Shown one piece after another: positions 41,838 through 50,195 of a DNA stretch of 64,000 bases; the stretch's first letter is position 1; every line of letters starts with the position of its first letter. Below the pieces are notes generated by a model, which saw only the letters and a program-made list of their open reading frames with translations, had not been told where the DNA came from and did no database searches. This DNA comes from Pseudomonadota bacterium (GTDB lineage Bacteria > Pseudomonadota > Alphaproteobacteria > Sphingomonadales > Sphingomonadaceae): positions 1 through 64,000 of the forward strand of contig JAKPHK010000018.1 in the NCBI GenBank assembly GCA_029550345.1, in the 5' to 3' direction. The position numbers and the translations under genes were made by a program.

Positions 41838-43088
41838 TCAGTAGGCGAATTCAAGCTGGACCCAGACCTTGCGGGTATCGGCACCATAACTGTCCGCGTT
41901 GTAATCAGCGGCTTTAACCAGCAGGCTGGTGCGCCCCAGCCTGAAGCCCAGGCTGGCGTCCCATTCACTGCCGTAATGGAGGCCGGCCACATCGCTGTCA
42001 AAGCTGTGATAGGTCACCGCTGCGTTCAGGCCTGGCAGCGCCTTGACCTTGGGGAACTTGGCCGAAATGCCGCCGTACCAGTCTTCCAGGCCATTGGCAG
42101 GAGTGGTCAGGAACAGGTCTGCCCAGCCGTTGAACTTGTGCAGCGTGGCCATCGGGGTTTGCACCGCATAGGTACCGTTCGAGCCCAGCTTTTCGTACCC
42201 GGCGGTAAGGCCGATCGGGCCCGCGCTAAGGCCGGCTTCGGCGGCGATATAGTCCAGCCCATAGCTTGCGGTGTTGTCCTGCCAGGGCGACTGGCGGGCA
42301 TAGGATGCAGCCATGTTCAGCGAGACCTTGGGGGTCAGCTTGAACCCGGCAACCGCCCGCAGGCCATAAGTCTGGGTATCGGCATTGCTGGTGGCCAGTG
42401 CGCCGAGCTGTTCGGCCGGATCATAGTCGAGGAGATAGGCAAAGGCCTTGACGCTGACCGGGCCCAGCTTGGCTCCAGCACCCAGGAACGCAAAGTCGCC
42501 GTCATAGGCTAGGCGCGGGCCGGCATCGATACCCAGGATTGTGCGCTGGCTGGTGGCATAGGTGGCATCCAGGCTGACCGGACCGATCCGGGCCTCGCCG
42601 CGCAACGCGTCAAAGGTCTGTTCGTTCTGGCGCCAGCCGACCGAGCCAACGAAGCGCTGGTCATCAAGGTTGATCCGCTGCCGCCCGAGCGTGACCGTGA
42701 CGGCCTTGGACTTGTATTGCACCTGCAGCCGGTTGAGTTCGACATTCATCGGATCGGCCACCACCGCATAGGCGGGGCGGCGCTGGCTGTCGGTGATGGT
42801 GAAACCGAAGGCGTTGTAATCCGTGATCGCGGCCAGGGTGCCCTCGGCTTCGGCCAGGAACGAAAGGCCGGCTTTGTGCTTGACCTCGAACCCGGCGCGC
42901 AGGCGCAGGGTGAGGGCATCGGCCTCAAGCGTCGGGGTATCGACGTTTTCATAGCGTAGCCTGCCGTCGATAATCGGATCGAAAGTCAGGCCATCGCCCA
43001 TCGGCACCGGATCGCCGGGCGCGGCAAGGGCAGGGGTGGCGGCAGCCACAGCGCAGAGCGCGGCGGCAGTGGTGGTGAACAGCTTCAT
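41838..43088 (-). CDS. Outer-membrane porin, alginate_exp-like barrel
   Basis: A 416-residue barrel protein with a signal peptide (ATPALA|APGDP). It has the family's start (TFDPIIDGRLRYENVDTPTLEADALTLRLRAGFE), VTLGRQRINLDDQRFVGSVGWRQNEQTFDA type strand pairs (split here) and a C-terminal VWVQLEFAY ending in aromatic Tyr. Such porins often sit in nitrate loci of sphingomonads and may let nitrate or nitrite across the outer membrane. It is 112 bases after narK, with a GC hairpin between, and its stop lies at the nirB leader. Confidence 0.82.
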   Translation of the reverse strand: MKLFTTTAAALCAVAAATPALAAPGDPVPMGDGLTFDPIIDGRLRYENVDTPTLEADALTLRLRAGFEVKHKAGLSFLAEAEGTLAAITDYNAFGFTITDSQRRPAYAVVADPMNVELNRLQVQYKSKAVTVTLGRQRINLDDQRFVGSVGWRQNEQTFDALRGEARIGPVSLDATYATSQRTILGIDAGPRLAYDGDFAFLGAGAKLGPVSVKAFAYLLDYDPAEQLGALATSNADTQTYGLRAVAGFKLTPKVSLNMAASYARQSPWQDNTASYGLDYIAAEAGLSAGPIGLTAGYEKLGSNGTYAVQTPMATLHKFNGWADLFLTTPANGLEDWYGGISAKFPKVKALPGLNAAVTYHSFDSDVAGLHYGSEWDASLGFRLGRTSLLVKAADYNADSYGADTRKVWVQLEFAY

Positions 43089-43165
43089 GGAAGTCTCCGG
43101 CTTTGGAATCTGGCCGTTCAGGACATCCTCTCCCGTATGCCGCCGCCGCTTGCGGGCTGTCGGCA

Positions 43166-43188
43166 GGGGCGGGGGGTGGCCCCGCCCC
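43166..43188 (-). terminator. GC hairpin between narK and porin
   Basis: Arms GGGGCGGGG (43166-43174) and CCCCGCCCC (43180-43188) with a 5-base loop, 12 bases past the narK stop. No T-run, so partial termination or processing between the two genes is more likely than full termination. Confidence 0.5.
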
Positions 43189-43200
43189 CTTGTGCGCGGA

Positions 43201-44454
43201 TCAGATCCGCGCGCCGGGGATCGCTGCGCCCCAGGTGGTCCGCCAGCGGCTCTTGACCATGGTCAGCCCGATCAGGGCGACAACTGCCAGCGCGGCAAAG
43301 ATCAGGAACCCGATCGAGGTGCTGCCGGTGGCCTTCTTGATCGCGCCGAGCGAAGAGGCGAGGTAGAACCCGCCAAGCCCGCCGCCGAAACCGACCAGGC
43401 CGGTCATCACCCCGATTTCCTTGCGGAAGCGCTGCGGAACCAGCTGGAACACCGCGCCGTTGCCGACGCCCAGCATCCCCATCACCGCAACGAACAGGCT
43501 GAAGGCCAGGGCCAGACCCGAAGTGGCGACCATGGCGATCGCGCCGAGCAGCACTGCCGCAACGATATAGACGATGGTCAGGGTCTTGATCCCGCCGAAG
43601 CGGTCAGCCAGCGCTCCGCCAACCGGGCGCAGCAGCGAACCGACAAAGACCGCCGCTGCCGTGCAATAGCCTGCGATTACCGGGGTTACCTTGAAGGTAT
43701 CGGCATAAAAGGTCGGCAGCGAGCTCGACAGGCCGACGAAGCCGCCGAAGGTAACGAAGTAGAACAGCATGAACCACCACGCGTCGGCTTCCTTCAGGAC
43801 CGTGGCATAGGCCGAAAGCGGCTTGGGGGCGGGCTGATCGGGGCTGTCCTTGGCGGCGAACAGGTAATAGCCGAAAATCAGGATCAGCGGGATCAGCGCG
43901 AGGCCGAACACGTTGTTCCAGCCATAGGCCTTGGCCAGCAGCGCCGCGAACAGTGCGGCAAAGACCGTGCCCGAGTTGCCCATCCCGGCGATGCCCATCG
44001 CCTTGCCCTGGTGTTCGGGCGGATACCAGCGTCCGGCCAGCGGCAGCGAAACCGCGAAACTGGCCCCGGCAAAGCCCAGGATCACCCCGACGGCCAGGGT
44101 GCCTTCATAGCTGGAAACGCCGAACCACCAGGCGAAAGCCAATCCGGCGATGACGATGATCTGGTTGATCGTTCCGGTCAGCTTGGGTCCGATCCGATCG
44201 ACCATCAGGCCGTTGATCAGCCGGATCACGGCCCCGGCCAGCGTCGGCACGGCAACCATGAAGCCCTTCTGCGCCGGGTCCAGACCCAGCTCCTTGGAGA
44301 TGATCGGAGCAAGCGGTCCCAGCATCACCCAGCACATGAACGAGACATCGAAATAGAGGAACGCGGCCAACAGTGTGGGCCGGTGCCCGGATTGCCAGAA
44401 CGGCTTTCCGGTAGGGATAGTCGGTGCATCCTGCATCATGGCTGTCGATGCCAT
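43201..44454 (-). CDS. narK: Nitrate/nitrite transporter, MFS NarK family
   Basis: A 417-residue 12-helix transporter. NarK signatures: VMLGPLAPIISKELGL in the first helix, GFAGASFAVSLPLAGRWYPP (nitrate signature 1) and GLVGFGGGLGGFYLAS (signature 2), with arginines in helices 2 and 8 regions (GAVIRLINGLMVDRIG, LLRPVGGALADRFGG). It brings nitrate across the inner membrane. AGGAGGG precedes the start. No NasT-like leader is visible in the 95 bases upstream, unlike nirB. Divergent from the kinase fusion gene at 44550. Confidence 0.93.
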   Translation of the reverse strand: MASTAMMQDAPTIPTGKPFWQSGHRPTLLAAFLYFDVSFMCWVMLGPLAPIISKELGLDPAQKGFMVAVPTLAGAVIRLINGLMVDRIGPKLTGTINQIIVIAGLAFAWWFGVSSYEGTLAVGVILGFAGASFAVSLPLAGRWYPPEHQGKAMGIAGMGNSGTVFAALFAALLAKAYGWNNVFGLALIPLILIFGYYLFAAKDSPDQPAPKPLSAYATVLKEADAWWFMLFYFVTFGGFVGLSSSLPTFYADTFKVTPVIAGYCTAAAVFVGSLLRPVGGALADRFGGIKTLTIVYIVAAVLLGAIAMVATSGLALAFSLFVAVMGMLGVGNGAVFQLVPQRFRKEIGVMTGLVGFGGGLGGFYLASSLGAIKKATGSTSIGFLIFAALAVVALIGLTMVKSRWRTTWGAAIPGARI

Positions 44455-44549
44455 AGTTAGGCCCTCCTGAGGCTTGACGGAATGGGTTTGGAAATGATCC
44501 TCACGCGGGCGGGCGGCGTGCCCGTGCGCGTAAGGGGCGAAGAAAAACG

Positions 44550-46241
44550 ATGCGCAGCGAAGGTGAACTGGTGGTTGCGGTGGGCTTTTCCAGCCAGCTT
44601 GGCCCGCGGGAAGAAAATCAGGATTTTGGCGGTGTTCACCTTGGTTCGGCGCTGGAACGGGCGCGTCATGGCATCATTGCTGCGGTGGCGGATGGGGTTT
44701 CCGGCGGCAAGGCTGGCCGCGTTGCCGCCGAACTGGCGGTGCGGGCGCTGATCGAGGGGTTTTACGCAATGCCCGATACGATCGGTCCGGCCCGGGCGAT
44801 GCAGGAGCCGATGGCGGCCTACAACCGCTGGCTCCACAGCCAGGGTCGCGGCGAGATCATGACCGACAGCGCGACGACCTTCACTGCGCTGGCGCTGCGT
44901 GGACGGCGTGCCCATCTGGTCCATGTCGGCGATAGCCGCGCCTGGCGTTTTTCCGGCGGCCGCCTGGCCTGCCTGACCACCGATCACGTCCGCCCCGAAC
45001 CCGACCTGCGCCATGTGCTGATCCGTGCTCTGGGGATCGAACCCGAATTGCGGCTCGACCATGGCGAGGTCGAACTGGCAGAGCACGACCGGTTGTTGCT
45101 CACCAGCGATGGCATCCACGGCGTGCTGAGCGCAGCCCGGATCGCTGCGATTCTGGGTGAAAATGCTAGCGCCGAAGCCACGGCAGAAAACCTTGCCGAA
45201 GCGGCGATCCAGGCGGGTGGGCGCGATAACGCGACCGCTCTGGTGGTGGACATCGTGCGTTTGCCCGCACCCGATCACGATGGCATTCTGGCCGGGGTTT
45301 CTGCCCTGCCGTTCGTCGAGCCGCCGCGTCCGGGCGAATCGATCGATGGTTTCCGCGCCGAAACCGTGCTTTCCGAAGGGCGCCACGCGGTGCTGCTGAC
45401 CGCCACCGATACCGAGGATGGCAGCCGCGTGGTGATCAAGTTTCCGCGCCGCGAGGTGCTGTCCGAACGCGCGCTGCGGCTGGCGTTTGCGCGCGAGATG
45501 CTGCTCGCGCAGCGCATCGCCAGCCCGTTCGTTCTGGCGGCCCATGTGGTCCGTCCGGATCGGCAGAGCGCGCTCTACGGAGTACAGCCCTTTCTCGAGG
45601 GACAGACCATGGAGGCGCGCATGGCCCGCGGGCTGCCGCCACTGAAGGAGGCTGTCGATCTTGCGATCAAGCTGATCCGGGGCGTGGCAGCGCTCCACCG
45701 GCTCGACGTTGTGCACCGCGATATCAAGCCCGAAAACGCAATCCTTACCCCCGACGGGGGGCTCAAGCTGATTGACCTGGGGGTCGCGCGCCTGCCGCGC
45801 GTTGAAGATTTCCGCGTGGATGAAATACCGGGTACGCCGGGTTTCATGGCTCCCGAGCAGTTCGAAGGCAACGCCGGTGATGCCTTGACCGATCAGTTCG
45901 CGCTGGGCGTCACGCTCTATCGCTGGTTTACCGGCAAGTGGCCCTATGGCGAGCAGGAAGCCTTTCAGCGCCCCCGCTTCAGCCGTGCGGTTCCGCCCTC
46001 GCGTCACCGCCCGGAAATCCCCAGCTGGCTCGACGATGCGATCCTCACCGCGATCGAGGTGGACCGCGATGCGCGGTTCGGCGATGTGATCGAGATGCTG
46101 CGGGCGCTCGAAGGCGGCGGCGCGCTGAGCCATGGGCCCAAGCGGTTCGTGCCGCTGGTTGAGCGTAACCCGGTGTTGTTCTGGCAGTTGGTCAGCATTG
46201 CGCTCGGCGTGGCGCTGGTGGCCTCGCTGGTCGCACGCTGA
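44550..46241 (+). CDS. PP2C phosphatase-Ser/Thr protein kinase fusion
   Basis: A 563-residue bifunctional protein. N-terminal PP2C domain (about 8-236): LGPREENQD, VADGVSGGKAG with D48, HVGDSRAW and GGRDNATALVV. Kinase domain (about 270-535): K297 in VVIKFP, HRDIKPEN (389-396), a DLG instead of DFG (409-411), and GTPGFMAPEQ. One C-terminal membrane helix (about 543-560). In Pseudomonas a similar kinase gene lies in the nitrate assimilation region; its substrate is not known. Here it is the only plus-strand gene inside the locus, which suggests inversion or insertion. Confidence 0.9.
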   Translation: MRSEGELVVAVGFSSQLGPREENQDFGGVHLGSALERARHGIIAAVADGVSGGKAGRVAAELAVRALIEGFYAMPDTIGPARAMQEPMAAYNRWLHSQGRGEIMTDSATTFTALALRGRRAHLVHVGDSRAWRFSGGRLACLTTDHVRPEPDLRHVLIRALGIEPELRLDHGEVELAEHDRLLLTSDGIHGVLSAARIAAILGENASAEATAENLAEAAIQAGGRDNATALVVDIVRLPAPDHDGILAGVSALPFVEPPRPGESIDGFRAETVLSEGRHAVLLTATDTEDGSRVVIKFPRREVLSERALRLAFAREMLLAQRIASPFVLAAHVVRPDRQSALYGVQPFLEGQTMEARMARGLPPLKEAVDLAIKLIRGVAALHRLDVVHRDIKPENAILTPDGGLKLIDLGVARLPRVEDFRVDEIPGTPGFMAPEQFEGNAGDALTDQFALGVTLYRWFTGKWPYGEQEAFQRPRFSRAVPPSRHRPEIPSWLDDAILTAIEVDRDARFGDVIEMLRALEGGGALSHGPKRFVPLVERNPVLFWQLVSIALGVALVASLVAR

Positions 46242-46283
46242 ACGAAACTGGTCCATCGATCTTGCACCCCATTTCGCGCACGC

Positions 46284-46458
46284 AAAAAAGCCGCCTCGAA
46301 CGATCCGGATCGGATCGAATCGGGCGGCGCCGTTGCCACGCAATGTCAGTTTTCTGCCGGTTCCCTGATGTAAACCACCCGTGGTTCACGGTCTTCCAGC
46401 GCGCTTAGGGGTAAGCGATTCGCGACCTGCAGGTAAAGTGTTTTTTTGCAGTGCAGCA
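46284..46458 (-). promoter_or_regulatory. Second NasT-type leader, oriented antisense to the kinase gene
   Basis: On the minus strand, just after the nasS stop: TGCTGCACTGCAAAAA (46443-46458), promoter-like TTTACC-17-TTACCC, a hairpin GTGAACCA/TGGTTTAC (46370-46389), GCGTGGCAACG (46331-46341) and a GCCGCC...GGCGGC terminator (46290-46327) with six Ts. CGAATCGCTTA sits exactly 36 bases from the first element, as in the nirB leader. No gene follows in that direction for 1.8 kb except the opposite strand of the kinase gene; narK is the next minus-strand gene. Confidence 0.7.
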
Positions 46459-46467
46459 CAAATTGGC

Positions 46468-47694
46468 TCAGTCGAGGCTGGCCAGGTAGCCTTGCAGATC
46501 ATTCGGGTCGAAGCTTCGTCCATCGAAAAAGCTGTTGTTTTGCAAGGTGATCGTGCCCTGCTGGGTGCCGACGCTGGTTTGCGCCGAAAGGCTGCCTTCC
46601 ACCTTCGAGCTGGCGCCGGGCAGCGGCTCTCCGGTGCCCAGAAGGGCGCTGCGATAGACATCGGGGCGGAAAACGCGGGCAGCCTTGGCGGCATCTTCGG
46701 TGGAGAATCGCTCGCCCCCCCAGCGCACCATCTGGGTGTAGAGCCACTCGGCCTGACTGACCCATGGGAAGTTGGCGGCCTCGCGGTACTGGAACATGAA
46801 ATCGGGATAGTTCACCGGCTCGCTACCTTTGCTGAGCAAAAGCCGGTCCGAGATTGCGCGCTTGATCAGTTCGGCCGATCCATCAAGGTATTCGCTACGG
46901 GCCAGGATTGCAGCATTGGCGTCCCAGTTTTCAGGATCGACAAAGTGCCGTGCTGTCGCCACCAGCGCGCGGATCAGGGCTTCGATTTCGCCGCGCCGGG
47001 CATCAAGCACCGGCTCACGCAGGGCCAGCACCTTTTCCACCCCGCGGCGCCAGATTTGGGCCGTGGCAAGCACGATCGTGCCGGCCCCGCGCTCGACCGC
47101 AACCGAATTCCATGGCTCGCCCACGCAAATCCCATCGACCTCTCCCGCTTCCAGGGCATCGGCGCAGAACGGCGGGGGAACCGTAATAATTTCAACATCA
47201 TGGCCGGGCCGGATGGCGCAAGCGGCAAGCCAGTAGCGCAGCATATAGTTGTGACTGGAATAACGGTGCACCACCCCGAAACGCAGCGGGCGGCCAGCCG
47301 CGGCGCGCTGTGCGGCCACCTCGGCCAGGGCGGCGCCGACCGCTGCTGGATCGCCCAATGCACCGGCCGGGCAGACCAGTCGGGCGAGGTCGGGATGCAG
47401 CGTGATGGCATTGCCATTTAGGCCGAGTACGAAGGGCACCGCCAGCGGTACCGGCGGGCGTCCGCGCCCCAGGGTAGCGGCGATCGCGAGCGGGGCGACC
47501 AGATGCGCGGCGTCGGTCTGGCCATAGAGAAGGCGGTCCTGCACTGTCGCCCAACTGACATCGCGGACCATAGACAGCGAAAGACCTTCCGCTTCGGCAA
47601 AGCCATGTTCGCGGGCCAGGATCGGCAGGCAGGCGTCCACCAGAGGGAGAAATCCGATCCGTAGTTCGCCGGGCATTTCGCCTGTGGGCATCAT
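46468..47694 (-). CDS. nasS: Nitrate-sensing NasS (NrtA/CmpA-like)
   Basis: A 408-residue member of the NrtA/CmpA periplasmic-binding family, but with no signal peptide, as expected for the cytoplasmic sensor NasS. Motifs: LRIGFLPLVDACLPILAREHGF at the start, DGICVGEPWNSVAVERGAG, and NYPDFMFQYREAANFPW. In the known system NasS binds nitrate or nitrite and holds NasT inactive until it is bound. Its start overlaps the nasT stop by four bases. The second leader lies directly downstream. Confidence 0.92.
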   Translation of the reverse strand: MMPTGEMPGELRIGFLPLVDACLPILAREHGFAEAEGLSLSMVRDVSWATVQDRLLYGQTDAAHLVAPLAIAATLGRGRPPVPLAVPFVLGLNGNAITLHPDLARLVCPAGALGDPAAVGAALAEVAAQRAAAGRPLRFGVVHRYSSHNYMLRYWLAACAIRPGHDVEIITVPPPFCADALEAGEVDGICVGEPWNSVAVERGAGTIVLATAQIWRRGVEKVLALREPVLDARRGEIEALIRALVATARHFVDPENWDANAAILARSEYLDGSAELIKRAISDRLLLSKGSEPVNYPDFMFQYREAANFPWVSQAEWLYTQMVRWGGERFSTEDAAKAARVFRPDVYRSALLGTGEPLPGASSKVEGSLSAQTSVGTQQGTITLQNNSFFDGRSFDPNDLQGYLASLD

Positions 47695-48269
47695 ACCCCT
47701 CCCATCAATTTGTGGGCCGTGACAACGGCCTCTGCTATGTCCGCGATCCGGCGGCCCTGATCCATCGCGGTCTTGCGCAATTCTGCATAGGCCTGCGGCT
47801 CGGTGATCCGGCGTGTGTCCATCAGGATCCGTTTGGCGCGATCTACCGATTCGCGTTCGGCCAGTTTCCCTTGCGCCTCGGCAAGGTCGGACTGAAGCCG
47901 GGCAAAAGCGTTGAACCGGCGAACCGCCAGATCGAGAATCGGCCTGATCCGGTGCGGCGCCATGCCATCGACCACATAGGACGATACGCCCGCTTCGATT
48001 GAGGCGGCAATCGCGGTATCATCGCTTTCATCCACGAACATCGCGATCGGGCGGGCCAGCGCGCGGCTAACCGCGAAATATTCCTCAAGCACGTCGCGCG
48101 ACGGATTTCCTAAATCTATCAGTACGATATCTGGGGCGATCTCTCCAATCCGGGCGACCAGTCCGCGCCGTTCAGTCAAGATGAAGATCTCGCAATCGTC
48201 AAACGCGGTCAGCCCTTCGCTGATAACCGCGGCGCGCGAGGCGCTCTCATCGACGATGGCAATGCGCAT
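47691..48269 (-). CDS. nasT: ANTAR-domain antiterminator NasT
   Basis: A 192-residue protein from ATG 48269 (MRIAIVDESASRAAV); the frame is open to 48338 but that would run through a palindrome. N-terminal receiver-like domain (IDLGNPSRDVLEEYFAV; position of the phosphoacceptor Asp kept in VLIDLGNP), then a coiled linker and the ANTAR RNA-binding domain (about 130-185: LAERESVDRAKRILMDTRR, AYAELRKTAMDQGRRIADIAEA). It lets RNA polymerase pass the leader terminators when NasS releases it. Overlaps nasS, so co-translated. Confidence 0.93.
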   Translation of the reverse strand: MRIAIVDESASRAAVISEGLTAFDDCEIFILTERRGLVARIGEIAPDIVLIDLGNPSRDVLEEYFAVSRALARPIAMFVDESDDTAIAASIEAGVSSYVVDGMAPHRIRPILDLAVRRFNAFARLQSDLAEAQGKLAERESVDRAKRILMDTRRITEPQAYAELRKTAMDQGRRIADIAEAVVTAHKLMGGV

Positions 48270-48275
48270 GGCGCC

Positions 48276-48292
48276 ATTGTGCAGTGCACAAT
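48276..48292. promoter_or_regulatory. Palindrome ATTGTGC-AGT-GCACAAT before nasT
   Basis: A 17-bp near-perfect palindrome whose core TGCAGTGCA also occurs at both NasT-type leaders (41812-41827 and 46443-46458). It lies 7 bases from the nasT start codon and in the intergenic region shared with the divergent araC gene. Candidate operator for a nitrogen or nitrate regulator. Confidence 0.5.
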
Positions 48293-48415
48293 CGCATTTT
48301 GCAACGCCCGGCTGCGCGAGAACTGGAACCGTGCTCACCAGGCTGCTGCTGCGGAAATCGCTGCAAGGGACTAGAATTATGCAACTGTAGTGTTAAACAG
48401 GAGTCGGGAGAAACG

Positions 48416-49396
48416 ATGATGAGCGATGCAATGTCGCCGACTGGCGTTAACGTCTATCATATGCCGCAGCTGATGCCGGAGTTGATGGACAGGTTGTTTC
48501 CTGAGGTCGAGGTTTCGAGTTCGGCGGATCTGAATGCCATGTTCCTTTGCGCGGAGATCGGTGAACTCTCATTGATTCGCGCAATCCATTCATCGCGAAA
48601 TTGCCAGTCCGTTCACATCAAGCGTAACCAACCGAGCCGACGGCAGGACTTTGTCTTCGCCTGTATGCCGATCAGTGGCGCCCTGGAACTGCAGCATATC
48701 GGCCGGTCTTGCGAAGTGCGAGAGGGTTCGGTCGCGTTCCTCTCGACCAAAGATGATTACTTCATCAAGATGTCGGATCAGATCGATGCATTCTGGCTGC
48801 GGATCCCGGCGCCCCTTCTGCAGACGCATTCGCTCACGCTGCAGGCTTCGCTGTGCCAGGGACTGAGTGTATCCAGCGGAATCGGCATTGCCGCAACGCA
48901 GTTGATGCACGCCTCGATGGCTTCGGCGGGGCAACTGGGCCAGAGGGGGGCGAGCCTGCTTTCGCACTCGTTGCTCGGCTTCTTTGGTGAGCTGCTCGAT
49001 TCAACGGCGAGCGAAACCGGCGCCATGTCTAGCGGATACCGGGCAAAGATCATCGCCCGTGCGCGTGACTATATCGACAGTCATATCGCCGATGAAAACC
49101 TGAGCCCGGATCGGATTGCGCAGGGTATCGGCATCAGCAGGCGCTATCTTTCGCAGATTTTCGCCTCGCAGGGGCTATCGGTTATGCGCTGGGTTCAGCA
49201 GCGTCGGCTTGAGCTGTGCCGGATCGAACTGGAACGGAACCACAAAGGTCAGCTTTCGATCCAGGAAATCGCCTATTCGATGGGATTTTCGAACATTTCG
49301 AGCTTCAACCGGGCGTTCATGGCGCGCTACGGTACGCCGCCGAAGGGAATTGTCGCCCCGCTGCCGGTGCAGGCGTTAAGCGACTCGGAACACTAG
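48416..49396 (+). CDS. AraC-family regulator
   Basis: A 326-residue AraC protein from ATG 48416 with GGGAG upstream; the frame is open from 48284. The N-terminal half resembles the AraC_binding_2 ligand domain (KRNQPSRRQDFVFACMPISG, FLSTKDDYFIKMSDQIDAFW). The C-terminal domain has two helix-turn-helix units (ENLSPDRIAQGIGISRRYLSQIF; IQEIAYSMGFSNISSFNRAFMARYG). The stop codon TAG at 49394-49396 lies within the left end of the fold-back element, so the last residues may differ from the ancestral protein. Divergent from nasT. Target unknown. Confidence 0.85.
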   Translation: MMSDAMSPTGVNVYHMPQLMPELMDRLFPEVEVSSSADLNAMFLCAEIGELSLIRAIHSSRNCQSVHIKRNQPSRRQDFVFACMPISGALELQHIGRSCEVREGSVAFLSTKDDYFIKMSDQIDAFWLRIPAPLLQTHSLTLQASLCQGLSVSSGIGIAATQLMHASMASAGQLGQRGASLLSHSLLGFFGELLDSTASETGAMSSGYRAKIIARARDYIDSHIADENLSPDRIAQGIGISRRYLSQIFASQGLSVMRWVQQRRLELCRIELERNHKGQLSIQEIAYSMGFSNISSFNRAFMARYGTPPKGIVAPLPVQALSDSEH

Positions 49397-49663
49397 AGCG
49401 GTTTCCACCCATTCTGATCCACCCTGACGGAGCCGAATTTGGTCCACCATGAGGAGCGAGAAGGGAGCCATGCTATTGCATAGTGACCGACGAGCGACGC
49501 TGTAGTGGGCCAAATTCGGCCCGCCCGCCGGGTTGCGACAGGAAATCCGCTGGACAGCGTTGCATCGCTTGCAGGGGCAACCAGCCCCTGCCACGCGCTA
49601 CGCCTTGCCAGCGGACTTCCTGTCGCAATCAGGGTGGATCAGAATGGGTGGAAACCGCTCTAG
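49393..49663. mobile_element. 271-bp fold-back element (MITE-like)
   Basis: Bases 49393-49427 and 49629-49663 are perfect 35-base reverse complements, both with CTAG outermost (possible target duplication). Inside, 49533-49553 and 49608-49628 form a second 21-bp inverted repeat with one mismatch, abutting the right terminal repeat; 49432-49442 and 49510-49520 form an 11-bp one, and there is a small CAGGGGC/GCCCCTG hairpin near 49573-49591. There is no transposase frame. It looks like a non-autonomous miniature element moved in trans. Its left end holds the araC stop, its right end lies near a truncated gene. Confidence 0.75.
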
Positions 49664-49718
49664 ACTTTGATTTGATAACTTGGCCGCCGCTGGCGCTCCG
49701 CCTGCGGGGAAGGTCGAT

Positions 49719-50195
49719 TCACGTCCATCGCTGACGTGACCGTTGTCGCAGCAACCGCCTGGTAGCCCCCAAAAAAGAACCGGCCCCTCCGTAAGGAGGG
49801 ACCGGTTCCGGGTTGAATTCCTTGTACTTGCCCAGCATCGGGTACATCCCGAAGTTCATCGAGCCCATGTTGAGCGAGGCCAGTTCGGGCGAGGCGCGCT
49901 CGGCCGCGGCCAGCCGTTCTTCCAGCGACATGATCCAGGAGCCGCCGGTGGTGATATTGACCACCGCGTCGCAGGATTGCTTGATCCGCGGCAGAAACTC
50001 CATGAACAGGTCGGGATCGGGTGAGGGCTTTCCGTCCTTCGGATCGCGGGCGTGCAGGTGCAGAATCGCCGCGCCGGCCTCTGCGGCTTCGATCGCTGAA
50101 CTGGCGATCTCGTCCGGGGTGATCGGCAGGTGCGGGCTCATCGTCGGCGTATGCACCGCGCCCGTAACTGCACAACTGATGATGACCTTGCTCAT
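49719..50195 (-). pseudogene. Truncated BKACE (beta-keto acid cleavage) gene
   Basis: The frame begins as a normal DUF849/BKACE enzyme (MSKVIISCAVTGAVHTPTMS, ILHLHARDPKDGKP with metal-binding His, ASLNMGSMNFGMYPMLGKYKEF). Family members are near 270-310 residues; here likeness stops at about residue 127 and the frame runs through a terminator hairpin and unrelated sequence to a stop at 158. The 3' half is missing, probably by a deletion whose end lies near 49812. The start has GGGAGATAGGGC upstream. These enzymes condense a beta-keto acid with acetyl-CoA; this copy is most likely inactive. Confidence 0.75.
49771..49808 (-). terminator. Rho-independent terminator inside the BKACE remnant
   Basis: Arms 49777-49790 and 49795-49808 pair over 14 bases with one mismatch and a 4-base loop, followed on the minus strand by six Ts (49771-49776). 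It now sits inside the open frame of the truncated gene, a sign that a terminator from elsewhere was joined to the 5' half. Confidence 0.8.

Noticed and set aside
44457..46343. A 628-codon open frame on the minus strand opposite the PP2C-kinase gene, ending three bases before narK
   Set aside because: Its translation is rich in Arg, His, Gln and Asp with no domains and a TTG start inside the leader; it is a frame shadow of the plus-strand gene whose kinase motifs are clear. The antisense transcript may still exist, but not this protein.
49393..49663. Reading the fold-back element as a terminator of araC only
   Set aside because: Perfect 35-bp ends 200 bases apart with nested repeats are far larger than a terminator and typical of a miniature mobile element.
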